Assembly (NCBI RefSeq): GCF_020708045.1 | Contig: NZ_JAJFES010000009.1 | Span: 117,649-181,648, forward strand | DNA length: 64,000 nt | From: Massilia sp. IC2-278 | GTDB taxonomy: Bacteria > Pseudomonadota > Gammaproteobacteria > Burkholderiales > Burkholderiaceae_D | Direction: 5' to 3' | Part shown: positions 48,901 to 57,048 of the stretch, one piece after another | How the letters are laid out: the number at the start of each line of letters is the position of its first letter | Position numbering within the stretch: position 1 is the stretch's first letter | Program-made: the position numbers and the translations under genes | The notes under the pieces: model-generated | What the model was told of the DNA's origin: nothing | The model's database searches: none | What the model saw: the letters and a program-made list of their open reading frames with translations, nothing else

Positions 48901-50014
48901 TCTGTCCAACAACGGTCGCCTCGCGTTTAATGCCCACCATGGTGTCGACAATCTTGTTGCCGCCATCGGTCCAGACATTGACGACGCCATCCCAGGCGCT
49001 CGACCAGCCTTTTCCGATGTCGGTCCCCACGTCGATCACCATGGCCGAGGTCGAGGCGGACGTGCGCTTGATGGTGTCCCAAGCGCCCGTGAAATCACCG
49101 CCGGCGACTTTCTTCAGCACCTCGATCGTGCCGGTGAGATTGGTAGTGGCCATTGCAGCAAAGCCTGCAATGACTTTACCGATCGTCAGGAACATCTCCA
49201 CTACAGGCACGCCCAGCGTGTATATGGTTTTAAACACACCCGCGATCAGCTGCCCGGTGGTCTTGAGACGATCGCCCTCGGTCATCGCAGTGAGGAACGA
49301 ACCGGCGAGGCTGCTGAGGGTCGGCAGCAGCTCGGCCGCGATACCGCGTGCGACACCCTGCCCGCCGAGCATCAGCAGGTCGAGGGTGTCATTGAACTGG
49401 CCGGCGTTCTCGACAGCTTCCTCGCTGAGCGTCAGGCCCAGCTTGCCGGCCATCTCGTCCAGCTCGCGCATACCCTCGGAGCCGCCGTTGAGCATCGGGA
49501 TCATGTCGGCGCCGCTCTTGCCGAAAATGGACATGGCAAGAGCCGTCTTCTCGGCGCCGTCTTCCATGCCAGCCATTCGATCGGCAATCTCGTACATCAT
49601 TTGCTTGTTGCTCTTGAACGAGCCGTCCAGATTCTTGGAGCTAATGCGCAAGCGCTCCAGCCCTTCGTTGCCGTCGACGATGGCCTTGGACAGTTTGGCC
49701 TGGCTGCCTGCCAGGGCGTCGGCCTCCATGCCGCCCATCTGATACGCGAGCTCGAGGCCTGCCAAATCCTTGATTGCGATGCCCGTCTTCTGCGACAGGT
49801 CGGATGCGGCGTCGGTGGCGTCGATCGCGCCTTTGATCCAGCCGATGATGGCGCCGGCGGAGAGCGCAAGACCGACAACGCCCAGCACGGCATTGAGCTT
49901 GCCGCCGACTGCGGAAACCGCCTCCAGGGCGCCAGTGGCCTGCTGCCGGAACTGCCGAAACGCGGTGAGGGCCTGGGCCAGCTCGGCGGTGATAACTACT
50001 CTGGATTCACTCAT
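45953..50014 (-). CDS. Tail tape measure protein
   Basis: At 1353 residues this is the longest gene in the window. It sets tail length and helps DNA ejection. Long helical/coiled-coil stretches (for example 390-560 and 1090-1300) flank hydrophobic segments near residues 40-65, 220-300 and 640-760. The N-terminal SESRVVITAELAQALTAFRQF and DASDLSQKTGIAIKDLAGLELAYQMGG are characteristic of lambda-type tape measures. Its start overlaps the GT frame (ATGA). By the roughly 1.5 angstrom per residue rule the tail would be about 200 nm. Confidence 0.92.
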   Translation of the reverse strand: MSESRVVITAELAQALTAFRQFRQQATGALEAVSAVGGKLNAVLGVVGLALSAGAIIGWIKGAIDATDAASDLSQKTGIAIKDLAGLELAYQMGGMEADALAGSQAKLSKAIVDGNEGLERLRISSKNLDGSFKSNKQMMYEIADRMAGMEDGAEKTALAMSIFGKSGADMIPMLNGGSEGMRELDEMAGKLGLTLSEEAVENAGQFNDTLDLLMLGGQGVARGIAAELLPTLSSLAGSFLTAMTEGDRLKTTGQLIAGVFKTIYTLGVPVVEMFLTIGKVIAGFAAMATTNLTGTIEVLKKVAGGDFTGAWDTIKRTSASTSAMVIDVGTDIGKGWSSAWDGVVNVWTDGGNKIVDTMVGIKREATVVGQSAAEVAKQAAAAKKEQDAQAKILAELSGVTATYMDDLSRLDSMRQKGLITEERYIAAVTELISKQPGVKAAVEAEAKARKEAAEFEERYLVAKSKVADLLAGSVKAAEEEAKQQEEVARTFGMSRTQIEKLELARLEEQLAQRSSLGLTLDEIETLEKLIGAKQRTIAAMRNTEELQGQREMWESIERTAHDTFVSIQDGGKDTAKRLKESLKNTFFDWLYQQTVKKWIINISGQVSGQGGLEQVVGALGGSGSGNGWLGNISSLMSMGKTIFSGFSTGLATSMGGYITQFGNLIGSQGVSAFGTGMGLTSSQAGTAAAAYNAAGNTTVAGGLSAGSTAASVVSVAGWIAAGMAAADMLYSKGFDPNNGSTNTALTNPLIPGAMHNNKIFQALGMDKRWANMFSGASVVTALFGRKNPEVREQGLEGTINASGFSGQQYAYVVEKGGVFRSDKWYTKNAALDAEQDSGLDATVQGMIQAVKGFGAVMGLETSTINGYSKAIKVQLTSDEAKNQEAIATMFGEVGDELSLRLVPSIMSLSKSGETAAATLQRVATNYAGVDAALATIEKKFGQEGLASIGARERLVGLFGGVEALVQATDSYAQNFLTEAERLKPVANALAAEMAALGLSSITTRDQFKDAVNRADLTTAAGAEQYAALMRLSGAFAAVHPQVEATNTALRSQADILSERTDLQKELDQLTMTAAEQRAQERAAIDESNRALYDQVVLQRDLKASTQAASEALQDTVERLTATRDSTTAYRDSLMLGSLSGLSPLQKYMEAQRQYTTQVQKALANPADSAAVSGAQAAATAWLTASQVVNASSAAFLGDKSKVLGDMEQLAAIAGVQMTDAQRQLSALDKQVLGISQLNETAAAIEQAIASQGTASPVALPAFDMQRYVASSSAASDVLAAEVKALRADNAAIREVNAAVLAELRLLRTDAARHNDNLVGATEELGESITEGVGNAFDRTAYRVSNPNKVAPR

Positions 50015-50373
50015 TTATTGTTCTTCTCTCTCCACGCTGCCAAGGTCGCGCGCTCCATTACCTGAACTGCCGAGAACAACGAGGGCCACTCTTTGCGCTT
50101 GATCTGCCAGGCTTCGCGGACCACGTGCACGCCCGCGTAGTTGAGGCCAACCACACCGCCCGGCCCGACCACCCACTGCGTTGAGATCGCACTGAAAAAC
50201 GCCCAGGCCATAACGTTCTCGGGCCAGAGGTACAGCGGCCAGATCTGCTCCTCGTCGTACACGGGAATCAGACCGAACGCGGCAGCAGCCTCGTCGACCG
50301 TTGACGCGTCGCTTTCCTGCTGGGAGTCGTCAACGATCAGACCTAGTGCCGCGCAGCGCGCGACCTGTTCTAG
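50011..50373 (-). CDS. T portion of the GT tail assembly chaperone (made by -1 frameshift)
   Basis: This frame encodes the T-like extension (about 120 residues) added to the G protein when ribosomes shift back one base at A_AAA_AAC (50373-50379). It carries a DUF1799-like core (YDEEQIWPLYLWPENVMAWAFFSAISTQWVVGPGGVVGLNY). No independent start with a Shine-Dalgarno is seen. The fusion would be about 234 residues. GT proteins bridge the tape measure and tube during tail assembly. Confidence 0.82.
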   Translation of the reverse strand, partial: LEQVARCAALGLIVDDSQQESDASTVDEAAAAFGLIPVYDEEQIWPLYLWPENVMAWAFFSAISTQWVVGPGGVVGLNYAGVHVVREAWQIKRKEWPSLFSAVQVMERATLAAWREKNNK

Positions 50374-50714
50374 TTTTTTGCCTGGGCCGCCGAGTCCTTG
50401 CCGTAGGCGATGAAGCACACCATGGCCAAGCCGCCGATGTTGAGCAGCGCGTCGAGCGCATCCGGCTCAAACGCGGCGGGAGTGCCGTCGTCTTCGAGGA
50501 CCAGGCGTTGGTCGGCCCAGCCGGTGGTCACTTCCTTCATGAAGTCGATCGCGTTGAAGCTGCCTGCTACCACTTCCTTCATTTGCGCCGCGTCGCGACG
50601 CTCGCAGGTCAGGGTGAACTTGTGGTTGACCAGCTTGCCGTCCTTGTCTGCAATGGTTGCCTTGACCAGCACCGGGACGGTATCGCTGACTGCGATCTTG
50701 TATTTCTTTGCCAT
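50370..50714 (-). CDS. Tail assembly chaperone G-like protein
   Basis: This 114-residue protein has a small beta/alpha layout (KYKIAVSDTVPVLVKATI.., FNAIDFMKEVTTGWADQRLVLEDDG). It lies between the tube and tape measure genes, where lambda gpG sits. The last codons GCA AAA AAC precede the stop and contain the slippery heptamer, so a minority product continues into T. Confidence 0.85.
   Translation of the reverse strand: MAKKYKIAVSDTVPVLVKATIADKDGKLVNHKFTLTCERRDAAQMKEVVAGSFNAIDFMKEVTTGWADQRLVLEDDGTPAAFEPDALDALLNIGGLAMVCFIAYGKDSAAQAKN
50373..50379 (-). other. A_AAA_AAC -1 frameshift site joining G and T
   Basis: In the G frame the sequence reads GCA AAA AAC TAG on the minus strand. The heptamer A AAA AAC has the X_XXY_YYZ form, with a stop immediately after it. 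Slipping back one base gives AAA AAA CTA GAA, which continues the T frame. Confidence 0.85.
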
Positions 50715-50756
50715 GGGAATTCCTATTAAGTTGCCGGGGCACGCGGCCCCGTGGGT

Positions 50757-51737
50757 TTATGCGAAGCTGGTGAAGATGCGGATCTCGTCGTTGCCAACTT
50801 TTGGCTTGATGCCCAGCTTGTAGCCGATCAGCCGCTCGCCGTTCAGCTCTTCCTTGGTCGGTTCCTTCATCTGCACTGCGGGCATGAAGACGCCTACCTT
50901 GTCGTTGGCGACGGTGCCGTGGATCAGGCCGATGCTGGTGAGCCGGTTGGCCTTGATGTCGTTCAGGAACGCGACTTCTTCCGCTGCCGAGAGCTGCAGC
51001 TTGGCGGCGCCGGTGACGTCGCGCTCCGAGATGCTGATCCGTTCGCCACCCAGCAGTTTCTGGAACTGGGCCTTGATGCCCAGGTCGATGGTCAGGCCAT
51101 CGCTTGGGTACGGGGTGCCACCAACGAACGCCGGTGCTGCCGCTGCAGCGTGCGTCGCACCGAAGGTCAGCTTGCCGGAGTTCGCATCCAACACGACCTG
51201 AGGCACGCGCCAGACCGTCAAGGTGGTGCCGACGTTTGGCACTGCCGTGGTGCCGCCGTCGACGCCCATGAACTTGAACGAGATGACGGGCTTCTTGCCG
51301 ACGCCCAGGTCCAGGGTTGCAGTGCCGCGCACGCCCAGCAGCTTGTGCAGGACGCCATCGTCGTAGTAGTAGATGGTCGACGATTCGAAGGCGCCGGAGA
51401 TCGGCACGTAGTCCACACGCACGGCAGGCGTGATGACCTCGGCAAATCCGATGGAGCGCATCAGTGGTCCCCAGGCGGGAGCGACGGCATTTTGGCCGGA
51501 GCCGACCAGCTCGATGTCGAAGCCGCATTCCATGTAGCGCGCACCGGCCAGCTCTTCCGAACCGCCCAGGTAATCGCGGATGATCTCGCGCGAGATGTAT
51601 TCCGCATTCATCGGATTGACGCTCAGGTTGCTCACGAGCAGCGCATTGGCGGCGCCCGTCGGGGCGGCGTCCAAGCCATATTGGGTTTCGAGCTTGGCCA
51701 GGATGGTGGTCTTCCTGATCAGACGTGGATCAGCCAT
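50757..51737 (-). CDS. Major tail tube protein
   Basis: This 326-residue protein begins MADPRLIRKTTILAKLETQYG and contains repeated beta-strand segments, an ISFKFMGVDGGTT turn and a KPKVGNDEIRIFTSF end, typical of siphophage tail-tube proteins. It follows the small gene at 51741 with three bases between and precedes the G/GT chaperones, which is the expected place. It is longer than lambda gpV, probably because of an extra surface domain. Confidence 0.86.
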   Translation of the reverse strand: MADPRLIRKTTILAKLETQYGLDAAPTGAANALLVSNLSVNPMNAEYISREIIRDYLGGSEELAGARYMECGFDIELVGSGQNAVAPAWGPLMRSIGFAEVITPAVRVDYVPISGAFESSTIYYYDDGVLHKLLGVRGTATLDLGVGKKPVISFKFMGVDGGTTAVPNVGTTLTVWRVPQVVLDANSGKLTFGATHAAAAAPAFVGGTPYPSDGLTIDLGIKAQFQKLLGGERISISERDVTGAAKLQLSAAEEVAFLNDIKANRLTSIGLIHGTVANDKVGVFMPAVQMKEPTKEELNGERLIGYKLGIKPKVGNDEIRIFTSFA

Positions 51738-51740
51738 GAC

Positions 51741-51926
51741 TTACTCCTGCACTGGGCTTGCAGGCGCCTGGTCTGCACGGACCAGATCGCCGGTTTCGGG
51801 GTTGCGGGTGTAGCTGCCACCCGTGCTCGGTTCTTGGTGCAGCACCTCGGCCGGCTGCTGTGCAGACGTCTGCACAGCGCTGGACGAAGCGGCGGCCGTA
51901 CTGGCCGCGGTTTCGGTGGTCTTCAT
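51741..51926 (-). CDS. Small 61-residue protein between the tail terminator and tube genes
   Basis: It is disordered-looking (Ala/Ser/Thr/Gln-rich, with EPSTGGSYTRNPETGDLVRAD). Its start overlaps the upstream stop by four bases. The GACGTC-centred palindrome lies inside its coding sequence (AVQTSAQ). Function unknown. Confidence 0.65.
   Translation of the reverse strand: MKTTETAASTAAASSSAVQTSAQQPAEVLHQEPSTGGSYTRNPETGDLVRADQAPASPVQE
51857..51878. repeat. GACGTC-centred motif, copy 3 (perfect, within a coding sequence)
   Basis: The half-site GCTGTGCAGAC is followed by its reverse complement over 22 bp. It is identical in core to 34823 and sits 120 bases before the tube gene start. Confidence 0.65.
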
Positions 51927-52366
51927 AACTTCAGGGTTCTCCCATTGGTTTGGTGTTTCACTACAAAGCGCGCGGTAACGCAGGCCACGCTCGCGTCCAG
52001 CTGGTCGAAATCCCACGCCAGCGTGTCGCCGGGAAGTGGGGAAACCTCCATCACGCCGTAGACAAAGCCGTCGGCGTTGTCGAGGTTGTCGAACACGGCC
52101 TCGAGCACCTGGTCGGCTTTGGCGCCTGCCACGTCGTCGACGCCGTCGCGGCCGTAGCACTCGATCTCGACCAGGGTGTTCCAGGTGGTGCGCCCGCCGA
52201 GCATCGAAGCCTCTTGCGAAGCCCCACGCGCGAGGCGCACGTTGACCGCGCTGTCGCGGTCGCTGGGCAGCGAGCGGCTGCGGTTGAGGTAGACCAGGCC
52301 GCCTGCGATCGATGCCGCCTGCAGGCGCTCCTGCAGGGCCTGTGCGATTGCCATGTGCTGGGTCAT
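51923..52366 (-). CDS. Tail terminator-like protein (gpU position)
   Basis: This 147-residue protein starts at ATG 52366, overlapping the upstream stop (ATGA). The sequence IAQALQERLQAASIAGGLVYLNRSRSLPSD.., WNTLVEIECYGRDG and ARFVVKHQT fits the small alpha/beta tail-terminator fold that stops tube growth and joins the head. The assignment rests mainly on position and size. Confidence 0.74.
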   Translation of the reverse strand: MTQHMAIAQALQERLQAASIAGGLVYLNRSRSLPSDRDSAVNVRLARGASQEASMLGGRTTWNTLVEIECYGRDGVDDVAGAKADQVLEAVFDNLDNADGFVYGVMEVSPLPGDTLAWDFDQLDASVACVTARFVVKHQTNGRTLKL

Positions 52367-52662
52367 GCCTTCTCCAGCAGTACGAGGCTCAGGCCGGTGG
52401 GCAGGCTGTTTTCGGCCTGGCAGTCTGCAACGCGCCACCTGGCGCCGTTGACGGTGATGCGCGACTCGATGAACCCGGCCGGCACGCGGGTGTTTGCGAT
52501 GACCATCTGCGGTACGGCGGCGCCCATGCCCACGCCTACGGTGCCGGCCTGGTATTCCGCGTCGAAGATGACCGGGACGTCCTCGCCGTTGATCACGGCA
52601 ATCGCGTTGGCGAGGCGCTCCATCGCCAGCCGGTTCAGTCGCGCCTCGAGGTCGTCGAACAT
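52363..52662 (-). CDS. Head-tail joining protein (gpFII-like)
   Basis: This 99-residue protein has the small beta-barrel pattern of head-tail stoppers (AEYQAGTVGVGMGAAVPQMVIAN, INVNGARWRVADCQ-type strands). Start overlaps the decoration gene's stop by one base. It occupies the lambda FII position between capsid and tail genes. Confidence 0.76.
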   Translation of the reverse strand: MFDDLEARLNRLAMERLANAIAVINGEDVPVIFDAEYQAGTVGVGMGAAVPQMVIANTRVPAGFIESRITVNGARWRVADCQAENSLPTGLSLVLLEKA

Positions 52663-52991
52663 CAGGCGTTGATCTTGATGCGCACGCTGGTCGTGCCGGC
52701 AGCTGCAGGTGCTGCAGCGAAGCCTGCCAGCGTATTGCCAGCTGCGACGGTGGTCAGCTGGAAGTCGTCTGCGTCCCAGTACAGCAGCGCGCCCTGGACG
52801 ACAACGTCAGCCGGCGCCTTCTTCAGTACCCAGACGCCGGTCACTGCAACGCTGCCAGTGCTCAGGGCCGGGATATCCGCCAGCACGATGCCCAGACGTG
52901 CGCCCATCAGAACGGCCGCGCCCGACGCGATGGCGACGCCGCCAGCCGTGTAATCGAGGACTTCGCCTTCCTGTTCGTAATTCTTCGCCAT
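52662..52991 (-). CDS. DUF2190 capsid decoration (cement) protein
   Basis: This 109-residue protein begins MAKNYEQEGEVLDYTAGGVAIASGAAVLMG and has a VTGVWVLKKAPADVVVQGALLYWDADD core, the DUF2190 pattern of capsid cement proteins that strengthen the head as gpD does in lambda. It lies directly after the capsid gene. Confidence 0.85.
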   Translation of the reverse strand: MAKNYEQEGEVLDYTAGGVAIASGAAVLMGARLGIVLADIPALSTGSVAVTGVWVLKKAPADVVVQGALLYWDADDFQLTTVAAGNTLAGFAAAPAAAGTTSVRIKINA

Positions 52992-53045
52992 GCTTATTCC
53001 TTAAGAAAGAGGTGGCGCCGATAACGCGGCGCCGAATTGTTGGAT

Positions 53046-55082
53046 CTAGGCCTGGCCTGGGTTCTTCGCCAGCGTGCGGAAATCGAGCGGCGATACGCCG
53101 GCATCCATACGGACCTTGAACTCGACACCATCGCGGCTCCAGCCAGTTTCCTGCTCGAGCGTCGGGGCGGTGTTACCGTCCAGGTACTGCACTTCGATGG
53201 TGTCGTGCATGTTCTGGTCGGCGGCGCCGTACCAGGTACGCGGCGAAGCTGCGTCCAGACGCGCGTCGCTGATGACTTCGAAGGTGCCTTTCACGGAGTT
53301 CGGCACGGAGTTGCTCTTCTCGCCATCGCCCACTTCGAACTCGCTGTCGCGCACGACTTTTGCCGTACCTTCCAGGGCGACAGGGACCAAAAGTTTCGCC
53401 AGGCGAATGTTGAGCGTGGCATCGCCTTCTTTTTGCGTCGCCATCGCTACGCGCATCGCATCGACGCTGTTGGTGTTGACGCCGAGGCTCGCCAGCAGGT
53501 TCTTGTGGTCGGCATGGAACAGCGCCTTGCCGTCGGACATTTTGGGGTTGCTGGTCAGGATCGCGTACACCAGGTCCCCGATGGTGCGGATCGCAGCGCG
53601 GCCCATGCGACGAGGGATCTTGGTGAAGGCGTCCAGGTCGTCGTTGATGATGGTGTAGCGGGTCAGGTTGAACATCTTGCCGTAGGTGGCCAGCTGCACC
53701 GTCTCGCCGCGCTCACCAACTTGAGCGTATTTGTACTCACCGCCATCCTGAATCTTGTCCAGGCTCGGGAACGAGTTCAGGTCAACACGCTTACCAGGCT
53801 TGAAGTCGCCCAGGCTGCCCTCGGCTGTCCACAGCTGGAAGGTTTCTTCCGATTCGTCGTAGCCCTTCATCATCGACTTGTTCGCCACGTTGGACAGCAG
53901 CAGGGGGAAGTCAGAGCTGCTGTGCGTAAAGGCGGTGGCGACGATGGTCATCTTGTCCATGCCGCGCATGTTGATGCCGGCGTGGGCCAGGCACTCGCGC
54001 GCGATGTCCAGCGCGGTGAAACCACGGTAGTTATTCGCGGCGTCGTCCTTGGCGATGTTCCCACGGGCCAGCAGGGATGCCTGGGCGCCGGCACGGAACT
54101 TGTCGCGCTCGTCTTCGAGAGTGACGATGCGGCCGCCGGCAACGGGGGCGGCGCCGCTGCCCAGGTGGGCCAGCAGCTTCTGGCTCGCCTGCTCGACGGT
54201 GCAGTCATGGTCGTCAGCGCAGGTCGCCTGCAGCGCGACCACACCGGTCTGGCCGGTAAATGCTGCGAACGCGGCGGCGATGCCGGCGCGACGGGCCTTG
54301 TCGGCATCCAGCGCGGCTTTCGCGGCTGCCTTCTTCTCTTCTTCGGTCATGGTGTTGCTCTCCTTCTGTTTGGGTTGAGGCGCGGCAGCTGCCGCCGGTT
54401 GAGTGGGCTGCGGGAACGAGGCGTACCGCGCCTTGATGGAATCCTTCATGCCGGCCATGGCGGCGATCGGCAAACTCGTGACGACGGCGTCGACGAACTT
54501 CGCTTCGAGCGCCTGCTCCGCCGTGTACCAGTGGTCCTTGCCGTCCGTAAGCAGGACCAGAATTTCAGCCTTGTCCTTGCCGGACTTGGTGGCGTAGGAA
54601 GTCGACATCGCGTCGGCCCAGCTGTCGAGCATGTCCGCGTACTCGCGATGCTCTGCGCTGTTGCCGGCCAGGCCGCCCCATGGTGCGTGCAGCATCAGCT
54701 GCGCGTTCTCGGCCATCTCGACCGTGTCGCCGGCCATGGCGATCAGGCTGGAGATCGATGCGGCGATACCGTCGACTACGGTGGTGACGTGCGCCTTGTG
54801 ACGCTTGAGCGAGTTGTGGATCGCGATGCCGTCGGTGACCGAACCGCCGTAGCTGTTGATGCGCACCGTCATCTGCTCCACATCGAGCGCGGCCACATCA
54901 CGAACGAAGTTGGCAGCGGCGATGGTGTCGCCGTACCAGCTTTCACCGATGTCACCGTAGATCAGGATCTCGGCTGCAGCCGCCTGGGGGACACCGGCGG
55001 CATTTGGCTGTGCGCCTGCGCGGGCGCGGGCGCGGATGGTGTACCACGGTGCTACTTTGTTCTGGTCTGTCGGTGCAGGCAT
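53046..55082 (-). CDS. ClpP-like prohead protease / major capsid fusion protein
   Basis: This 678-residue polypeptide joins a ClpP-like head-maturation protease (about 30-230) to the scaffold and major capsid protein. The protease shows RINSYGGSVTDGIAIHNSL, the Ser nucleophile in VDGIAASISSLIAMAGD near residue 108 and His in QLMLHAPWG near 130. A charged helical linker resembling a scaffold follows at about 245-340 (KKAAAKAALDADKARRAG), then the HK97-type capsid. An internal ATG at 54350 with AGGAG nine bases upstream probably gives separate scaffold/capsid chains. A GTCTC palindrome lies 58 bases upstream. Confidence 0.88.
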   Translation of the reverse strand: MPAPTDQNKVAPWYTIRARARAGAQPNAAGVPQAAAAEILIYGDIGESWYGDTIAAANFVRDVAALDVEQMTVRINSYGGSVTDGIAIHNSLKRHKAHVTTVVDGIAASISSLIAMAGDTVEMAENAQLMLHAPWGGLAGNSAEHREYADMLDSWADAMSTSYATKSGKDKAEILVLLTDGKDHWYTAEQALEAKFVDAVVTSLPIAAMAGMKDSIKARYASFPQPTQPAAAAAPQPKQKESNTMTEEEKKAAAKAALDADKARRAGIAAAFAAFTGQTGVVALQATCADDHDCTVEQASQKLLAHLGSGAAPVAGGRIVTLEDERDKFRAGAQASLLARGNIAKDDAANNYRGFTALDIARECLAHAGINMRGMDKMTIVATAFTHSSSDFPLLLSNVANKSMMKGYDESEETFQLWTAEGSLGDFKPGKRVDLNSFPSLDKIQDGGEYKYAQVGERGETVQLATYGKMFNLTRYTIINDDLDAFTKIPRRMGRAAIRTIGDLVYAILTSNPKMSDGKALFHADHKNLLASLGVNTNSVDAMRVAMATQKEGDATLNIRLAKLLVPVALEGTAKVVRDSEFEVGDGEKSNSVPNSVKGTFEVISDARLDAASPRTWYGAADQNMHDTIEVQYLDGNTAPTLEQETGWSRDGVEFKVRMDAGVSPLDFRTLAKNPGQA
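54348..54364 (-). promoter_or_regulatory. Internal ribosome-binding site in the protease/capsid fusion
   Basis: AGGAG (54364-54360) stands nine bases before an in-frame ATG (54350-54348) at residue 245, the start of the scaffold-like helix. This would allow a separate, abundant capsid precursor. Confidence 0.6.
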
Positions 55083-55139
55083 CGTCCGTTTCCTTGTCGA
55101 TTGCGGTCGTGTTGAAGCCTGTAGTTTGTTTGCCTGGCC

Positions 55140-55165
55140 GTCTCATTTCTAGGGAGAAATGAGAC
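55140..55165. repeat. 26-bp palindrome, GTCTCATTTCT type, copy 2
   Basis: Identical to copies 1 and 3 (arms GTCTCATTTCT / AGAAATGAGAC, loop AGGG). It lies between the portal terminator and the protease/capsid start. Confidence 0.85.
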
Positions 55166-55186
55166 AGTTTTTCCAGCGCGATCGGA

Positions 55187-55212
55187 CAAGAAAAAACCGC
55201 CCGAGGGCGGCT
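55187..55212 (-). terminator. Terminator after the portal gene
   Basis: GCCGCCC-TC-GGGCGGT stem followed by TTTTTC on the minus strand, 12 bases after the portal stop. A new block starts just beyond it. Confidence 0.82.
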
Positions 55213-55223
55213 TCTGCTGGTGG

Positions 55224-56765
55224 CTACTCTTCCTTTTCCTCTTCCTCATCCGGAGGTGTCGATGCCGGCGCCGGCGGCGTGCTCTTGCTATTGCCGTAGT
55301 CCGACCCGAACACTAGGCCCTTCTTCTTGCATTCCTCGCGGTGGGTCAGTATCTGCTCGAGCACGTCGCGCGGATTCGCGCCGCGCTTGCGCATGACCTC
55401 GACCTCGCTGGCGAAGCCGTCCTGAACGAGCATGTGCCAGGCCTGCGCTTCCTTGTACGGATCGATCCACGGCATCGACTGGCCGACAAACAGCGCATCG
55501 TCCATGGTTTCGGGATCGACATCGCGCGGCATCGGCACAACACCGGAAAGGTTCGCCGCCAGCACGAAGTCCTTCCATACAGGCTGAACGAACTGACCAA
55601 CGAATTCATCGCACAGGACCGCGTAGTGGGTCCACTGCTCCACCAGCTCCTGCCGCTGCGAAGAGTAGGTGCCGCTGTAGTCGCGTGCAATGCTTGAGTA
55701 GCTTCCGCCCAGGCCTGCAGCAACGGCGCGCAGCTGGCCCTGTCTGAAAGTGACCAGGTTGGGATTGGGCCGGTTGGAATCGATCATGCCAATCTCTTCG
55801 CCCGCGCCGAGCGAGTCGATGATCATGCCAGGGGCAAAGTGCAGCTCGCGCGGCCCCTTATCCTCGCCGTCGGCACCAGGAGCCGAGAAGTCCTCTGGCG
55901 ATCCCTTTTTCACATACGCGGTAAGCGACGCCGCGACCTTGGCAGCCACACGTTCGGATTCCTCGTAGTCTTTGATATCTTCGAGCCGCGTGATCACGCT
56001 GGCAAACTCGGAGACGCCTCGCATTTGTCCGATGCGGTCAAGCGACGCAATATGGTGCATGCGGGTCGCGTCGATACGCTTGAGCTCATAGCTGCGGCTT
56101 GAGTAGGTTTCCCCTGGGTAGTCCTTGTAGGCCCAGTATGCCGTCGGCTTGCCCCAAGTGTTGCTTTCGACACCCTGACGGATGCGGCGCCCTACATCGT
56201 GGTGGTCGAGCGGGATCAGGTCCGGTTCAATCAGTTCCAGCGAATACGGGACAAGCGTCGCGTGGTCCAGCAGTGGTACTGCGCCGATCAAGCGCTGTGC
56301 GAAGCACTCTCCATCGCGCAGCCAAGTTTTCGCGACCAGGCGCTGAACCTTGTTCCAGTGATGCTTTTGCGTGACCTCGGGATTCTGCTGCCAGTCGCGG
56401 TACGCCTTGCGAAGCGCAGTCGCATACTCCTCGTGGATCTGGCCGTTCTTTCGCCGCGGTTGTGGTTCAATGCCGATGCCGTTGGGTCCAACAACGTTGT
56501 TGACTAAGGTGCGCAAGGCGCCTCGTGCGATGTCGTGGTTTTGCTCGAGATTACGGGCCAGGCCGCGAAGCGCAAGCGCGCCCTGTTGGACCTGAGCATT
56601 GGGAGGACGATGATCCTTTGCACCCTTGCGCAGGCGAGAGGGTTTCGCTGCCTCGTATTGGTTCAGCACATTGCGGGCTGCCAATCGGCGTACGCCAGCT
56701 GCAGGAGACAGGAACGCGACGATACGGTCGACCGCGTTGAGCCGGATCTTCGATTGCTGCGACAT
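55224..56765 (-). CDS. Portal protein (lambda gpB family)
   Basis: This 513-residue head-entry ring subunit has the lambda-B-type core. It shows LARNLEQNHDIARGALRTLVNNVVGPNGIGIEPQ at 70-105, YSLELIEPDLIP near 180, RMHHIASLDRIGQMRGVSEFASVI near 240 and YSGTYSSQRQELVEQWTHY near 360. An acidic Pro-rich tail (PPAPASTPPDEEEEKEE) ends it. It starts three bases after the gpW-like gene. Confidence 0.92.
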   Translation of the reverse strand: MSQQSKIRLNAVDRIVAFLSPAAGVRRLAARNVLNQYEAAKPSRLRKGAKDHRPPNAQVQQGALALRGLARNLEQNHDIARGALRTLVNNVVGPNGIGIEPQPRRKNGQIHEEYATALRKAYRDWQQNPEVTQKHHWNKVQRLVAKTWLRDGECFAQRLIGAVPLLDHATLVPYSLELIEPDLIPLDHHDVGRRIRQGVESNTWGKPTAYWAYKDYPGETYSSRSYELKRIDATRMHHIASLDRIGQMRGVSEFASVITRLEDIKDYEESERVAAKVAASLTAYVKKGSPEDFSAPGADGEDKGPRELHFAPGMIIDSLGAGEEIGMIDSNRPNPNLVTFRQGQLRAVAAGLGGSYSSIARDYSGTYSSQRQELVEQWTHYAVLCDEFVGQFVQPVWKDFVLAANLSGVVPMPRDVDPETMDDALFVGQSMPWIDPYKEAQAWHMLVQDGFASEVEVMRKRGANPRDVLEQILTHREECKKKGLVFGSDYGNSKSTPPAPASTPPDEEEEKEE

Positions 56766-56767
56766 GC

Positions 56768-57004
56768 TCAGTCTCCGAAACGTGCGACCGAAAAGGACAT
56801 GCCACCGATCGAAGGGCGCCCGCCCGTACGGCGATTCTCCTGGGCGACGCGCTGTTCCCACTCACGCCGGCCAGTGCGAATCTCGCTGAGATTTTCCATG
56901 CCCATCGATCGCCCCTGGAAGGTGATCGTTTTACCAGCAAGGACGGCTTGCTCTGCCTTGAGGTACTCGGCCAGCATGGCCTTAGGTGAGAATTGTGTCG
57001 ACAT
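56768..57004 (-). CDS. gpW-like head-tail connector protein
   Basis: This 78-residue protein has the small two-helix layout of lambda gpW. It begins STQFSPKAMLAEYLKAEQAVLAGKTITFQGR, with ENLSEIRTGRREWEQRVAQE as the second helix and a Gly/Arg-rich end. It sits between TerL and portal, the canonical W position, and starts 45 bases after a GTCTC palindrome. Confidence 0.84.
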   Translation of the reverse strand: MSTQFSPKAMLAEYLKAEQAVLAGKTITFQGRSMGMENLSEIRTGRREWEQRVAQENRRTGGRPSIGGMSFSVARFGD

Positions 57005-57048
57005 TTGGACCCCCGATGAGATGGAGGCCCAACACTACCTATGGGGCT

